Source of the DNA: Marinobacter similis
GTDB lineage: Bacteria > Pseudomonadota > Gammaproteobacteria > Pseudomonadales > Oleiphilaceae
Assembly (NCBI RefSeq): GCF_000830985.1
Contig: NZ_CP007151.1
Location: forward strand, 372,001-436,000
Direction: 5' to 3'
DNA length: 64,000 bases
Position numbers and translations under genes: made by a program. The number at the start of each line of letters is the position of its first letter. The stretch's first letter is position 1. The notes below the pieces were generated by a model, which had not been told where the DNA came from, did not search any database, and worked only from the letters and a program-made list of their open reading frames with translations. Below are positions 36,716-46,796 of this stretch, piece by piece.

Positions 36716-38235
36716 TTACTTCTTTTTCAGTTCGTACATGTCAACACGGCGATCTTTCAGGTTTGTCACTGAGCCTCATTTCGAACCAGTTTGAGCTTTT
36801 CCAGATCCATGTCGGAGAACATGATCATTTCGGTGTTTGGCGTTGTTTCTGCCATCACCGCGTCATGGGGAAACGCAAAGTCAGAGGGCGAGAATACGGA
36901 CGATTGCGCATACTGGACGTCGAGGTTTTCAACTTTGGGCAAATTTCCCACGCTGCCAGTGATCACGACGTAGCATTCGTTCTCGATGGCTCGGGCCTGG
37001 GCACAGTGACGTACCCGCAGGTAACCATTCTTGGTGTCGGTCCAGAACGGCACCATGATGATGTCGACGTCCTCACTTGAGGCAATCCGACCCAGCTCCG
37101 GAAACTCAATGTCGTAGCAGATCATGATTGCAACGCGGCCTGCGTCGGTATCGAACACTTCAAAGTCGCTGCCGCCCTCGATAACCCAGTCCCGGCGCTC
37201 GTGCGGGGTGATGTGGATTTTGCGTTGTTCATCCACCCGGCCGTCGCGATGGCACAGGTAAGAAACGTTATAGACCCGATCATTTTCCAGCAGAGGCATA
37301 GAGCCGGTGATGATGTTGATGTTGTAGCTAACTGCCATCTCGGACATCTCATCACGGAACTGCTCGGTGAACCCGGCCAAGAAGCGGATGGCCCGGGTCT
37401 GATCCATTTGATCGGTCAGGCCCATCAGCGGCGCGTTAAAGAATTCCGGGAACAGGGCAAAGTCACTCTTGTAATCGGAGAGCGCGTCCACGAAGTACTC
37501 AACCTGCTTGAGCACTTCTTCGACCGATGTAAATTCACGCATCTGCCACTGAACAGCGCCCAATCGTACCTGTGTCTTCTTGACGTTCAGAACTGACGAA
37601 GGCGGGGTGTACAGGATGTTCCGCCATTCCAGCAGCGTGGCGTAGCCCAGAGATTTCTCATCCTCGGGCAGGTATTTGTGCATCAGCCGCGTGACCTGGA
37701 AATCGTTGGACAGCTGGAAGCTCAGGATCGGGTCGTAGATCTCTTTGCGATCAACGCGCTGGATATACTCTGCCGGCGTGTACTGGTCCGCGTACTTGTA
37801 ATAGCTAGGTATGCGACCGCCCGCCAGAATGGCGCGCAGGTTCATGGACCGGCACAGCTCTTTGCGAGCCTCATAGAGACGACGCCCGAGACGGTACCCG
37901 CGGAATTCCGGATGAATAAACACATCCAGGCCATACAGGGAGTCACCGTTGGCGTTGTGCCAGATCTTTTCATTGCGAAGGATCAGGTCGTCATAGGTAT
38001 GCGGGTTGCTGAAGCGCTCGTACTTCACGCTCACGGTCAGCGCAACGGCAATCAATTGGCCATTGTCCTCAATGCAGATCTGGCCATCTGGAAACTGCTC
38101 CACCAGTGCCTTGATGGTCTCTTTGGGCCAGGCTCCGCCGATGTCGTCGTAGATACGATCCATCAAAACCTGGAGCTGGTCATAGTCGTCGAGCGTCAGG
38201 TTTCGGAGATTGAGGTGCAGTTCTTCGTGGGCCAT
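36716..38235 (-). CDS. Bifunctional GNAT acetyltransferase / carbon-nitrogen hydrolase, one frameshift near the C-terminus
   Basis: The repaired length is 506 residues. Residues ~8-200 are a GNAT domain (V-F-I-H-P-E-F-R-G-Y-R-L-G-R-R-L-Y-E-A-R). Residues ~225-490 are a nitrilase-superfamily amidohydrolase with E in L-F-P-E-F-F-N-A-P-L, K in Q-R-K-I-H-I-T-P and nucleophile C in M-I-C-Y-D-I-E-F-P-E. The fusion is a known family with no fixed substrate. Near 36778 one missing G moves the frame; when restored, the ending becomes N-E-G-S-V-T-N-L-K-D-R-R-V-D-M-Y-E-L, the usual C-terminus of these proteins. Confidence 0.85.
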
Positions 38236-38375
38236 TCAGATCGGCTCCCGCCAGTGAAATGAAGCTGTGGACATGCAGCTGCTTGCGCAGCGAAACAGCA
38301 AAAGTTTATCAGAAGCTGCTAAAGAGTTCGCAATTTAGGGCGAAACAACACGTCACAGAGATCAGCAACCCGAAC

Positions 38376-38720
38376 GTGTCTCCTTATACCCCAGCAAAAA
38401 CCACGTCCACCTACGTTGATGTATTGACGGACGATGCCGTGGCCCATGGTACGTCGAGTATTGCCCAGTGGCTCAACCCCCCCTCTGGAAATGACGAAGT
38501 CTGTAAGGGCGCGAACAACGTGGTCACTTTAATGAACGCCTCCACAGCGGTCTCGAATGTCAGCATGGAAAAAGCGCAGGACGCCATGGAGGCGCTGAAT
38601 CGCATTGCCGACCAGGGCCAGGAAGCGGCCGCGGCGGCTAGTGAAAACGACGTTTACAGTGGGCAGATTGAAAGCATTGGTCGCACCCTGAACCAGAACG
38701 CGTCACGGTTCCGGGTGTAA
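38376..38720 (+). CDS. Small hypothetical protein, start uncertain
   Basis: A reading frame of about 114 residues from a GTG holds a helical, Ala/Asn/Glu-rich pattern (S-M-E-K-A-Q-D-A-M-E-A-L-N-R-I-A-D-Q-G-Q-E-A-A-A-A-A-S). This could be phasin-like or flagellar-export-like. Nothing marks the start: no ribosome site is visible before the GTG or earlier in-frame codons, so a 5' frameshift is possible. It lies between the GNAT-hydrolase and the DUF4442 gene. Function unknown. Confidence 0.4.
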   Translation: MSPYTPAKTTSTYVDVLTDDAVAHGTSSIAQWLNPPSGNDEVCKGANNVVTLMNASTAVSNVSMEKAQDAMEALNRIADQGQEAAAAASENDVYSGQIESIGRTLNQNASRFRV

Positions 38721-38778
38721 TAGGCACCCGGAAGCCAATTGTGCGAAGATCAGGCGATCTCCCCAATAGAGCATAAAC

Positions 38779-39336
38779 ATGGCACTTATTGACACGATTA
38801 TCGGCGCAACCGGGCAATGGGTTGCGCATTCAGACTCCAACGCCACCCTGGCTAATCCTATGGCGTGGCTGCGCAAGACCGGCGGCTATGCCGCGGTAAA
38901 CCGTATCATTGGACTGTCGATCCCGTTTGCTACCCGTAATCGATTCAGTGTGGAAGAGTTGCGGCCTGGCTATGTGAAGGCCCGAATTCGCCTGAAAGGC
39001 AACAAGAACCACTTTGGCAGTATGTATGCCGGCGCCTATTTCCTGGTCGCGGAAATCCCCGGTGGAGTGCTCACGCTGTTTGATCTCGGGCCCTCGTACA
39101 CCCCGATCCTGAAAGAGATGACCCTGCAGTTTCTGCAGCCGGCAAACTCTGATGTCACCGTGGAGTTCTCACTGACACCGGAAATGGTCGAGAGTATTCT
39201 GGCAGACGCCGACGCCACCGGCCGGGCCAAGTTCACCTTGGAAGGCCAGCTGCATGATCAGGAAGGCAATCACGTTGCCAACTCAATCGCCCATTATCGG
39301 GTTCGAAAGCAGGGCTTCAAAGCTGAGGGCGAATAA
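38779..39336 (+). CDS. DUF4442 hotdog-fold thioesterase-like protein
   Basis: This 185-residue soluble protein has the DUF4442 pattern: N-R-F-S-V-E-E-L-R-P-G-Y-V-K-A-R-I-R-L, N-K-N-H-F-G-S-M-Y-A-G-A-Y-F-L-V-A-E-I-P-G-G and P-I-L-K-E-M-T-L-Q-F-L-Q-P-A. The H-F-G-S-M-Y-A-G helix corresponds to the hotdog helix of PaaI-like acyl-CoA thioesterases. The substrate is unknown. The coding sequence is intact, with an ATG start. Confidence 0.75.
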   Translation: MALIDTIIGATGQWVAHSDSNATLANPMAWLRKTGGYAAVNRIIGLSIPFATRNRFSVEELRPGYVKARIRLKGNKNHFGSMYAGAYFLVAEIPGGVLTLFDLGPSYTPILKEMTLQFLQPANSDVTVEFSLTPEMVESILADADATGRAKFTLEGQLHDQEGNHVANSIAHYRVRKQGFKAEGE

Positions 39337-39371
39337 GCCCGGTAAAAAGACTTATTAGCGGGAATGGTCAG

Positions 39372-39393
39372 TGGAGCGCTTAGGAGCGCTCCA
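39372..39393. terminator. Hairpin overlapping the recQ stop codon, possible bidirectional terminator
   Basis: TGGAGCGCT and AGCGCTCCA form a 9-bp stem with a 4-base loop between the DUF4442 gene and the convergent recQ. There is no clear T run, so termination strength is uncertain. Confidence 0.4.
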
Positions 39394-41246
39394 GACCAGA
39401 CAGGGTTTCAAGGAAAATGGCGCCGTACTTCTGCAGCTTGGCGGCGCCGACGCCGCTAACCTCTGCCAACTCGTCCAGGGATTGCGGCTTGCGCTCCAGC
39501 ATGTCAAACAGGGTGGCGTCGTGGAAGATGACATAGGGTGGAACCCCTTGTTTGTCGGCAAGCTCCTTCCGACACGCCCGCAACGCATCCCAGCCGGCCT
39601 GGTCGGTAATCTGTTCACGTATAGCGGCGCCACTGCGACTGCCTTGGCCTCTTGACGAGGTTTTCTTAACCACCGGATCTTTGCGCAGCTCAACCGGCTG
39701 TTTGCCTTGCAGCAGCGGGCGACAGGTTTCCGTTAATTGCAGGGCGCCGTAGCCTCCGGGTCAGCCCGCAAATAGCCGTTGGCAACCAGTTGCCGGAACA
39801 CCGATTTCCACTCGTTCACTGACAGCTCGGTACCAATCCCGTAGGTGGACACTGCCTGATGGCCCGACTGCAGGATTCGTTCGTTTTCCGATCCCCGCAG
39901 CACATCTATCAGGTAGGTGACACCGAAGCGCTGGCCAGTCCGAAAAACACAGGACAACGCCTTCTGGACCGCGACAGTTCCATCCCAGGTTTCAGGCGGG
40001 TTCAGGCAGGTATCGCAATTGCCGCAGGTTCATCCTGGGTGTCTCCGAAATAACGCAGTAACACCTCGCGCCGGCACCGGGTCACTTCGCACAGGCCAAG
40101 CATGGCGTCGAGCTTCTGCCGTTCTACCCGTTTGAACTGGTCGTTGCCCTGTGATGCTTCCAGCATCTGGCGCAGTTTGATGACATCCTGCAGGCCATAG
40201 ACCATCCACGCGGTTGAGGGCTTGCCGTCCCGGCCGGCACGACCGGTTTCCTGATAGTAGGCCTCGAGGCTCTTGGGCAGATCCAGGTGAGCCACAAACC
40301 GAACGTCAGGCTTGTCTATACCCATCCCGAACGCAATGGTGGCTACAATAATCACACCGTCTTCGCGCAGGAATCGTTCCTGATGCAGCGCCCGGGTCTC
40401 AGACGGCAGGCCGGCGTGGTAGGGCAGAGCGGTATAGCCTTTGTCGGCCAGCATGCGCGCCGTTGCATCCACCTTATTGCGGGACATGCAGTAAACGATG
40501 CCGCACTCGCCGTCATGTTCTGCTTTAATAAAATCCAGCAACTGCTTGTTTGCGTTTGTTTTGGGCGCGATTCGGTACTGGATATTCGGGCGGTCAAAGC
40601 CGCTAACGAAGTGCCGCGCTTCGATGAGGGAAAGCCGCTCAGCAATCTCCTTGCGGGTGCGTTCGTCGGCGGTGGCGGTCAGTGCGATGCGTGGCACAGC
40701 CGGAAATTCGTTGGCCAGCATGCTCAGCTGTAGGTAGTCAGACCTGAAATCATGGCCCCACTGTGACACACAGTGAGCTTCGTCGATGGCGAACAGAGAG
40801 ATGGATGCGTCGTGCAGCAGGTCAATGGTGCGTGGCTGAATCAATCGCTCTGGCGCGCAATACAGCAAATCGAGTTCACCCGTTGCCAGTGCGTATTCGG
40901 TGGCCCGAGCCTGCTCCATATCCATGGTGGAGTTCAGGAACGCCGCTTTCACGCCCAGCTCCTTCAGCGCTGCAACCTGATCCTGCATCAAGGCTATCAA
41001 CGGCGAGATGACCACAGCGGTACCGGGCCGAACCAGGGCCGGCACCTGGTAACACAGGGATTTACCACCCCCGGTAGGCATTAGCACCAGTGCATCGCGG
41101 CCATCAACCACTTCCCGGATGATGTCGCCCTGCAGCGGCCGGAAGGTTTCGTACCCGAATACCTCGTGGAGCACCTGTTCGGGATCCCTGCGGGAAGCAG
41201 TGGGGCGCTCTGTGCTCAGTTCTTCGAAGTTCTGTTCAAAATGCAT
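39380..41246 (-). CDS. recQ: ATP-dependent DNA helicase RecQ, two frameshifts
   Basis: The repaired length is 622 residues. This superfamily 2 helicase acts in recombination and fork repair. Motifs in order: L-M-P-T-G-G-G-K-S (Walker A), F-A-I-D-E-A-H-C (DEAH box), [12 protein letters not shown] (motif VI). The zinc-binding cysteines follow (C-R-R-E ... C-G-N-C-D-T-C-L, seen only after repair) and then a C-terminal HRDC domain ([16 protein letters not shown]). Single missing bases near 40031 and 39754 cut it into three frames. Confidence 0.92.
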
Positions 41247-41434
41247 AAGGTAACCGGTTAACCGACGTGTTTGCCGGCAGGATTGCAGGGTCAAATTGCG
41301 TGGGCGCGAATGATACCAGATTCACCAACAGATTCATTGGCGAGGGTGGCGAAATCCGATAGTGGGGGATGGAGGCAAAGTAGCCTGAGAAACGCTACAA
41401 TACCGCGCTTTAAATCACCGTTTAGCGGAATTCT

Positions 41435-42657
41435 GTGACAGACACCGATAATAACAGGGCTTCCATGCAGGAATTTGATGCCATCCGTCCGTATTCGGAC
41501 GAAGAGACCGGCCCGGCCATTCAGCGCCTGGTAAACGATCAGGAATTTCTCGATATGGTCGGCCGGTTCAAGTCGCCGACACTCGCCCGCTGGGCTCCGG
41601 CGGTGCTCAGGGTGTTCATTCGCCGCTGGCTGACAAACCATTTTGGCCAATACCATCGGTTGATGATCTGCAAGCCAGCTTGTCTTCCTATGTTGGCGAA
41701 CTGGTAGACGGCACCACATCACGGGTTACCGCCAGTGGCCTTGAAAACCTGGACAAGAACAGCGCGCACCTGTTCATTTCCAACCACCGGGATATCGTCT
41801 TCGACCCGATGGTGGTGAACTACCTGTTGTTCCAGAACGGCTTCCACACGACCCGCATCGCCATTGGTGACAACCTGCTCGCCAACCGTGTGTTTGCGGA
41901 GATGATGCGACTGAACAAGAGCTTTGTGGTTCGTCGCAACATGACGAGCCCGCGAGAAATGCGGGACGCTTATCTGACGCTGTCTGGCTTTATTAACCAC
42001 AGCATTGATACCAACAACAGCATCTGGATCGCCCAGCGGGAAGGCCGGGCCAAAGACGGCCTCGATTTTACCGATCCCGCCATCATCAAGATGTTCTACA
42101 TGAGCCGAAAAAAGAGCGGGCTCAGTTTTGCCGAGGCCATGAACCGGCTTCACGTGGTTCCTGTATCCATTGCCTATGAGTACGATCCCTGCGACGAAGA
42201 CAAGGCCCGAGAGCTGGAAGAGCGCGGCCGCACCGGCAACTACACCAAGGCCGAAGGTGAAGACACCGATCAGATCATGAAGGGCCTGACCGGCTTCAAG
42301 GGCCATGTGCACGTTCACTTTGGCAAGCCTATACAGAATGCCCCGGACGATGCCAAGGCGATGTCTGCGCTGATAGATCGGGAAATGCATGCCAACTATC
42401 ACCTGCATGCCTCGAACCTGGTTGCGTACCATGCCCGCGACGTTCACCCCGATGCCCACGCCACACCTGACACCGTCAGCGATACCGTGGTGACGGCCGA
42501 AGCCTGGTCACCGGCGGAAATGGAAGCTGCCGAGGCCGAAATGGACCGGCGCCTGGACGCCTGTGATCCAGCCATTCGTCCGTACCTGCTGAACATGTAT
42601 GCCAACCCGGTAGTGACGGCGCTGGAAGCGAATTCAGACGAACCGAATCCGGAATAA
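41435..42657 (+). CDS. PlsC-like glycerol-phosphate acyltransferase, one frameshift
   Basis: The repaired length is 407 residues. The acyltransferase motif H-R-D-I-V-F-D (HX4D) in F-I-S-N-H-R-D-I-V-F-D-P and the I-A-Q-R-E-G-R-A-K-D-G block identify the PlsC-like superfamily. The C-terminal ~130 residues are specific to this subgroup. It probably acylates a glycerol lipid at the membrane; the exact substrate is unknown. Near 41650 one missing A (AAA to AA) breaks the frame after N-H-F-G-Q; repair gives I-P-S-V-D-D-L-Q-A-S-L. Confidence 0.85.
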
Positions 42658-42695
42658 TCCGAATCATCTATTTACCGACGTCAACGAGGTGTTGA

Positions 42696-43354
42696 GTGCA
42701 GGATCTTGATTACATTGAACTGGAAACCGCTCCGAATCCGACAGCTGCGGTCATCTGGCTGCACGGCCTGGGCGCGAGCGGGCACGATTTCGAACCGGTA
42801 GTACCGGAGCTGGGCCTGCCTGAGGGCGCGGCGGTACGTTTTATCTTTCCCCACGCCCCCGAGTTGCCGGTGACTATCAACGGCGGTATGCGCATGCCCG
42901 CCTGGTATGACATCAAGGCCATGGATATAGATCGCGTGGTGGATACCGAGCAGCTGATGGCGTCCGCCGATGCCGTGGGTAAACTGGTGGATCGCGAGAT
43001 CGAGCGCGGCATTCCGTCTGAAAAAATCGTTATCGCTGGTTTTTCCCAGGCGGCGCCGTGGCTTACGAGCTTGGCCTGAGTTACCCGAGTCGCCTGGCCG
43101 GCGTGCTGGCACTGTCGACCTACTTTGCCACCGCCAAAACGGTGAAACCTTCGAGCGCCAATGCCGGAATACCCATCTCCGTTTATCACGGAACCTTTGA
43201 TCCCATGGTGCCGGAATCACTGGGGGTACAAAGTGTGGAAGCCCTGAAATCCATGGGCTTTGCCCCGGATTACCAGACCTTCCCGATGGAACACAGCGTT
43301 TGTCTGGAAGAAGTGGTCGATATCGGTCGTTTTATTCAGAAGCACGCGCTCTAA
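42696..43354 (+). CDS. Carboxylesterase / phospholipase family alpha/beta hydrolase, one frameshift
   Basis: The repaired length is 219 residues. It is related to YpfH and acyl-protein thioesterases: A-A-V-I-W-L-H-G-L-G-A-S-G-H-D-F, F-P-H-A-P, nucleophile serine in A-G-F-S-Q-G-G-A-V-A (seen after repair), acid D in Y-H-G-T-F-D-P-M-V-P and H in M-E-H-S-V-C. The break near 43052 falls inside the nucleophile elbow and is mended by one G. GTG start with GAGGT upstream. It hydrolyses short esters; the natural substrate is unknown. Confidence 0.88.
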
Positions 43355-43368
43355 GCGCACTTTGAAAT

Positions 43369-43399
43369 GTCCCCGGGGGGAAATCGTCCCCCGGGAACA
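43369..43399. terminator. Strong GC hairpin between convergent esterase and trkH genes
   Basis: TGTCCCCGGGGGG and a near-complement CCCCCGGGAACA form a long, very GC-rich stem with a short loop. No T run follows on either strand. It sits between two convergent genes, so a bidirectional terminator is the simplest reading. Confidence 0.5.
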
Positions 43400-43405
43400 T
43401 CGGCC

Positions 43406-44857
43406 CTAACTGCGCCAGAAGGCGGGCGACAGTACGATAATGACACTGAGGATCTCCAGGCGACCCATCAGCATGCCGACTGAGAGTAACCACTTGGCGC
43501 CGTCTGGCAGGGGACCAAAGTTCCCGGAGGGGCCAATGATGTCACCCAGCCCTGGGCCGACGTTAGTCAGCGAGGACAAGGCGCCCGACAGCGAGGTGAT
43601 GAAGTCCAGCTGCATAGCGGCGAGTGCCACCGTAATCACCAGCAGGGAAAGCAGGAAAATGAAGCTGTAGGCGATCATGGACGAGATGATTTCGTCACTG
43701 ACCGCCCGGCCATTGTAGTTCCGCGTCAATACCGCACGAGGGTGAAGCAAGCGCATCAACTGCTCTCTGAGGATGATGATCGAGAGCTGGAACCGGAAGA
43801 CCTTCATGCCGCCGGAAGTTGAGCCCGAACAGCCGCCGATGAACATCAGGAAAAAGAACAGCACGAAGGCCAGTGGGCCCCAGGCGGAGTAATCCTCAGA
43901 GGCATAGCCCGTGGTGGTCACTACCGAAGTTACGTTAAACAGGGTAGAGGCGTAGTTGTGCAGTGGGTCAAAAGGCACCGGCGACACGGCCCACCGGTAC
44001 AGGGTCAACACCGCCGGAATCAGCAGCAGTAACGTCAGCAAAAACCGCACCTGCTGGTCACGAAACAGCACGCCATGCTGTCCGTGCATCTCCCTAACAA
44101 ACAGGAAAAACGGCAGGCTGCCCAGAATCATGAACAGGGTCGCTTCCATCAAGATCAGGTCACTGAACTTGCCCATGGACATGTCTGAGGTGGAAAAGCC
44201 GCCTGTGGCAATACTGGTCAGGCCATGGTTGAAGGCATCAAACAGGGTCATCCCGGAGACCCAGTAGGTCAGCACCGCGACAATGGAAAAGATTATATAG
44301 ACCACCAGCAGCCCCCGGCTGAGGGTTTTCATCCGGGGCAGGGCCTTGTCTGTCCACTCTGAGGATTCGGTGGCAAAAAGCCGCATGCCGCCAACCCGCA
44401 GGAACGGCAGAACCGCAACGAACATACCAATTATCCCGATACCACCGATCCACTGCAGGATAGACCGCCACAAAAGCAGGTCCCGGTCCATGGTATCCAG
44501 GCCGCTGAGTACTGTTGCCCCTGTGGTGGTTATGCCAGAGGTTGCCTCAAAAAAGGCATCCGGCGCAGAGATGTCATTGCCACTGAGGTAAAAGGGCAAA
44601 GCAGAACACAGGGTGAGGATGAACCAACTGGAAACGGTGAGGACAAACATGTACCGGGGCTTCAGATCCCGGGGCTGCCTGTAAGTGGCAACAATGCCAA
44701 AAATGCCGAGGCCACAGACAATGCTGGCCGATTCCGCAAACGCCGACGCATTAGGCGCAATAGAACCTGCCAGAAAGATGACCGGTAACGTCATGAAAAC
44801 GCTCAAAAGCACAAACATGACACTGACGATGAATATTACGGGATAAAGGTTTCTCAA
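43406..44857 (-). CDS. trkH: Trk-type potassium uptake channel subunit TrkH
   Basis: This 483-residue inner-membrane protein has the four-repeat MPM fold of potassium transporters. Filter-type segments are A-T-S-G-I-T-T-T-G-A-T (repeat 1), F-N-H-G-L-T-S-I-A-T-G-G-F-S-T, N-V-T-S-V-V-T-T-T-G-Y-A-S and G-A-L-S-S-L-T-N-V-G-P-G-L-G. These supply the selectivity glycines. Its regulatory partner TrkA is not in the window. The apparent start is TTG at 44857 with a weak ribosome site; the next ATG is at codon 14. Confidence 0.92.
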   Translation of the reverse strand: MRNLYPVIFIVSVMFVLLSVFMTLPVIFLAGSIAPNASAFAESASIVCGLGIFGIVATYRQPRDLKPRYMFVLTVSSWFILTLCSALPFYLSGNDISAPDAFFEATSGITTTGATVLSGLDTMDRDLLLWRSILQWIGGIGIIGMFVAVLPFLRVGGMRLFATESSEWTDKALPRMKTLSRGLLVVYIIFSIVAVLTYWVSGMTLFDAFNHGLTSIATGGFSTSDMSMGKFSDLILMEATLFMILGSLPFFLFVREMHGQHGVLFRDQQVRFLLTLLLLIPAVLTLYRWAVSPVPFDPLHNYASTLFNVTSVVTTTGYASEDYSAWGPLAFVLFFFLMFIGGCSGSTSGGMKVFRFQLSIIILREQLMRLLHPRAVLTRNYNGRAVSDEIISSMIAYSFIFLLSLLVITVALAAMQLDFITSLSGALSSLTNVGPGLGDIIGPSGNFGPLPDGAKWLLSVGMLMGRLEILSVIIVLSPAFWRS

Positions 44858-45067
44858 AGAATGCTCAGGCCAGCTGAAACAAGAGTGGCGTCAGAATACC
44901 TGTGGGTGCCGGCTTCCGCAACAAAACGGCGCTTTCAGCCTACGAATTACCGGAGCATTAAATCACTGTAAAAAAGGGGTAAATAGGGATCTCGGCTCTG
45001 GTATTGCCCGTGTGATTGGTGCAACTTCTAATAAGAGCCACACTTTGCTCGATAAGGAGAACAAGCA

Positions 45068-45610
45068 ATGAAACACTCACGTTCACTTGCCGTAGTCTTG
45101 GCCTCAGGCCTTTTTGCCGCCAGTGCAGCCAACGCTCAAGACATGTACAAATCTGGGCTTGGTGGGGTTTACACCGGCCTTAACTATACCTTTATGAATC
45201 TCGACGCCGGAGGCGAAGACGCTGACGTAGGCACGCTCTCGGCCAAAGCCGGGGTTATGGCCACTCCGTTTCTAGGCTTTGAAGCCCGGGGCGGCTTTGG
45301 CGTGGATGACGATCGCGTCCGCGGCATTGATTACTCCGTCGACAACTTCTTCGGTGGCTATGCCACGTTCAACATCGCCAACGAATCCCCGATAACGCCG
45401 TACGCGGTGCTGGGCTTTACCCGGGTTGAAGTTGAGGCGGAAGGGCCATTCAACACCGTTACTGATGATGAGAGCGACGTATCTTACGGTGTCGGCCTGA
45501 ATATGGAGTTCGCCCGCAATGTCTCTGGTAACCTTGAATACATGCGTTACTATGACGATGACGACGTTACCGTAGACGGTCTTGGAGTTGGCGTTCAGTT
45601 CAACTTCTGA
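45068..45610 (+). CDS. Outer-membrane beta-barrel protein (OmpA-like barrel)
   Basis: This 180-residue exported protein has a signal peptide ending A-S-A-A-N-A before Q-D-M-Y-K. Alternating hydrophobic strands and turns rich in D and G suggest an eight-stranded barrel (Y-T-G-L-N-Y-T-F-M-N-L, L-G-F-E-A-R-G-G-F-G-V), ending with phenylalanine (G-V-G-V-Q-F-N-F), the BAM-recognised terminal residue. AAGGAG precedes the ATG. The role is unspecified. Confidence 0.8.
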   Translation: MKHSRSLAVVLASGLFAASAANAQDMYKSGLGGVYTGLNYTFMNLDAGGEDADVGTLSAKAGVMATPFLGFEARGGFGVDDDRVRGIDYSVDNFFGGYATFNIANESPITPYAVLGFTRVEVEAEGPFNTVTDDESDVSYGVGLNMEFARNVSGNLEYMRYYDDDDVTVDGLGVGVQFNF

Positions 45611-45633
45611 TCCCTTAATCGCCAGGAGCTTGC

Positions 45634-46209
45634 TTGAATCACCTTGCCCATGTCTTTCTCGCACCGGATTCCCCCGAGGCCAGAGTGGGCAGTATTCTTG
45701 GCGATTTTACCCGGGGTATTGATGTGTCCCTGCTGCCCGTTTCGGTACAGCAGGGCATTCGCCATCACCGGGCGGTGGATAGCTTCACCGACCAGCACCC
45801 TGAGGTTCTTGCCAGCAAGACCCTTTTTTCGAAGCAACGGCGACGGTTCGCCGGCGTAGCCCTCGACATTCTGTACGATCACTATCTGTTAAGGCATTGG
45901 CAACGTTTTAGCCAGACCGATCGTGCTATCTTTGTCGAGCATATTTACCAGGAACTTCAGCGCAATGAACACCTGATGCCGGAGAAAATGGCTCAGGTGA
46001 CACGACGCATGGTGGAGCACGATTGGTTTGGTGCGTATCGAGATCTGGAGAGTATTGGTTATGCCCTCGATCGCGTTGCCGGTCGCATTCGGTTCGCCAA
46101 CAAGTTCACCGGGATGATTGACGAAATCCGGGCAAATGATGTTGAACTGGAAAATCGGTTTCTTAGCTTTTTCCCCGATTTACAGTCCTTTGCAGGAGAT
46201 ATTGAATGA
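45634..46209 (+). CDS. acpH: Acyl carrier protein phosphodiesterase AcpH
   Basis: This 191-residue HD-like hydrolase removes the 4'-phosphopantetheine arm from ACP. Family features: N-H-L-A-H-V-F-L-A at the start, V-G-S-I-L-G-D-F-T-R-G, I-R-H-H-R-A-V-D-S-F-T-D-Q-H-P and V-A-L-D-I-L-Y-D-H-Y-L. The TTG start follows GGAG at a proper distance. The stop overlaps the start of the next gene (ATGA), so the two are coupled. Confidence 0.88.
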   Translation: MNHLAHVFLAPDSPEARVGSILGDFTRGIDVSLLPVSVQQGIRHHRAVDSFTDQHPEVLASKTLFSKQRRRFAGVALDILYDHYLLRHWQRFSQTDRAIFVEHIYQELQRNEHLMPEKMAQVTRRMVEHDWFGAYRDLESIGYALDRVAGRIRFANKFTGMIDEIRANDVELENRFLSFFPDLQSFAGDIE

Positions 46210-46796
46210 AACTTTTAACTTCACTGGCACTCGCATTTTCCTTGGCACTGCCGGCAGGCGCCGCATTCGCGGAAGCGTCTGAGGATTCGGACAAACCCGT
46301 TCCGGAAACCCTCGGCTTTGTTGAATGGCTGGTCATGAACGATACCAGCGTGCGTCTGAAAGCCCGTCTGGACACCGGGGCCAAGACCTCGTCACTGCAC
46401 GCAGTGAACGTGGAAGGGTTCAAAAAGGGCGAAGAAGAGTGGGTGAAGTTCCAGCTGCCGCTGGGGGATCACGAAGACCAGCCCAGCGAGGGCACTATTG
46501 AACACGAAGATGTGATCCTGGAATTCGAGCGCCCGGTACATCGCACGGTGCTGATCAAACGCAAGAGCGCGCCCTCGCAACGCCGGTACGTGGTAAAAAT
46601 GGACTTCTGCATTGCCGGTACCGTGCACGAAACCCAGTTCTCACTGACTGACCGCGGCAACTTTAAATACCCTGTGCTACTGGGGCGTCGCTTTATGCGC
46701 GACGACAATATCCTCATCGACTCCGCCGACAGCTTCATTGCTGAGCGCGAGTGCGAGTACAACACACTTGAGGAAATTGCCGCCCAGGTGGACTAA
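46206..46796 (+). CDS. Periplasmic retropepsin-like 'ATP-dependent zinc protease' family protein
   Basis: This 196-residue protein has a signal peptide cut after A-G-A-A-F-A. The mature domain has the aspartic-protease-like motif A-R-L-D-T-G-A-K-T-S-S-L-H-A, V-V-K-M-D-F-C-I-A-G and Y-P-V-L-L-G-R-R-F-M-R-D. The family (Pfam Zn_protease) was once annotated as ATP-dependent zinc protease; the fold is retropepsin-like, and no zinc motif is visible. It overlaps acpH by four bases and converges on the patatin gene with a 4-bp overlap. Confidence 0.85.
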   Translation: MKLLTSLALAFSLALPAGAAFAEASEDSDKPVPETLGFVEWLVMNDTSVRLKARLDTGAKTSSLHAVNVEGFKKGEEEWVKFQLPLGDHEDQPSEGTIEHEDVILEFERPVHRTVLIKRKSAPSQRRYVVKMDFCIAGTVHETQFSLTDRGNFKYPVLLGRRFMRDDNILIDSADSFIAERECEYNTLEEIAAQVD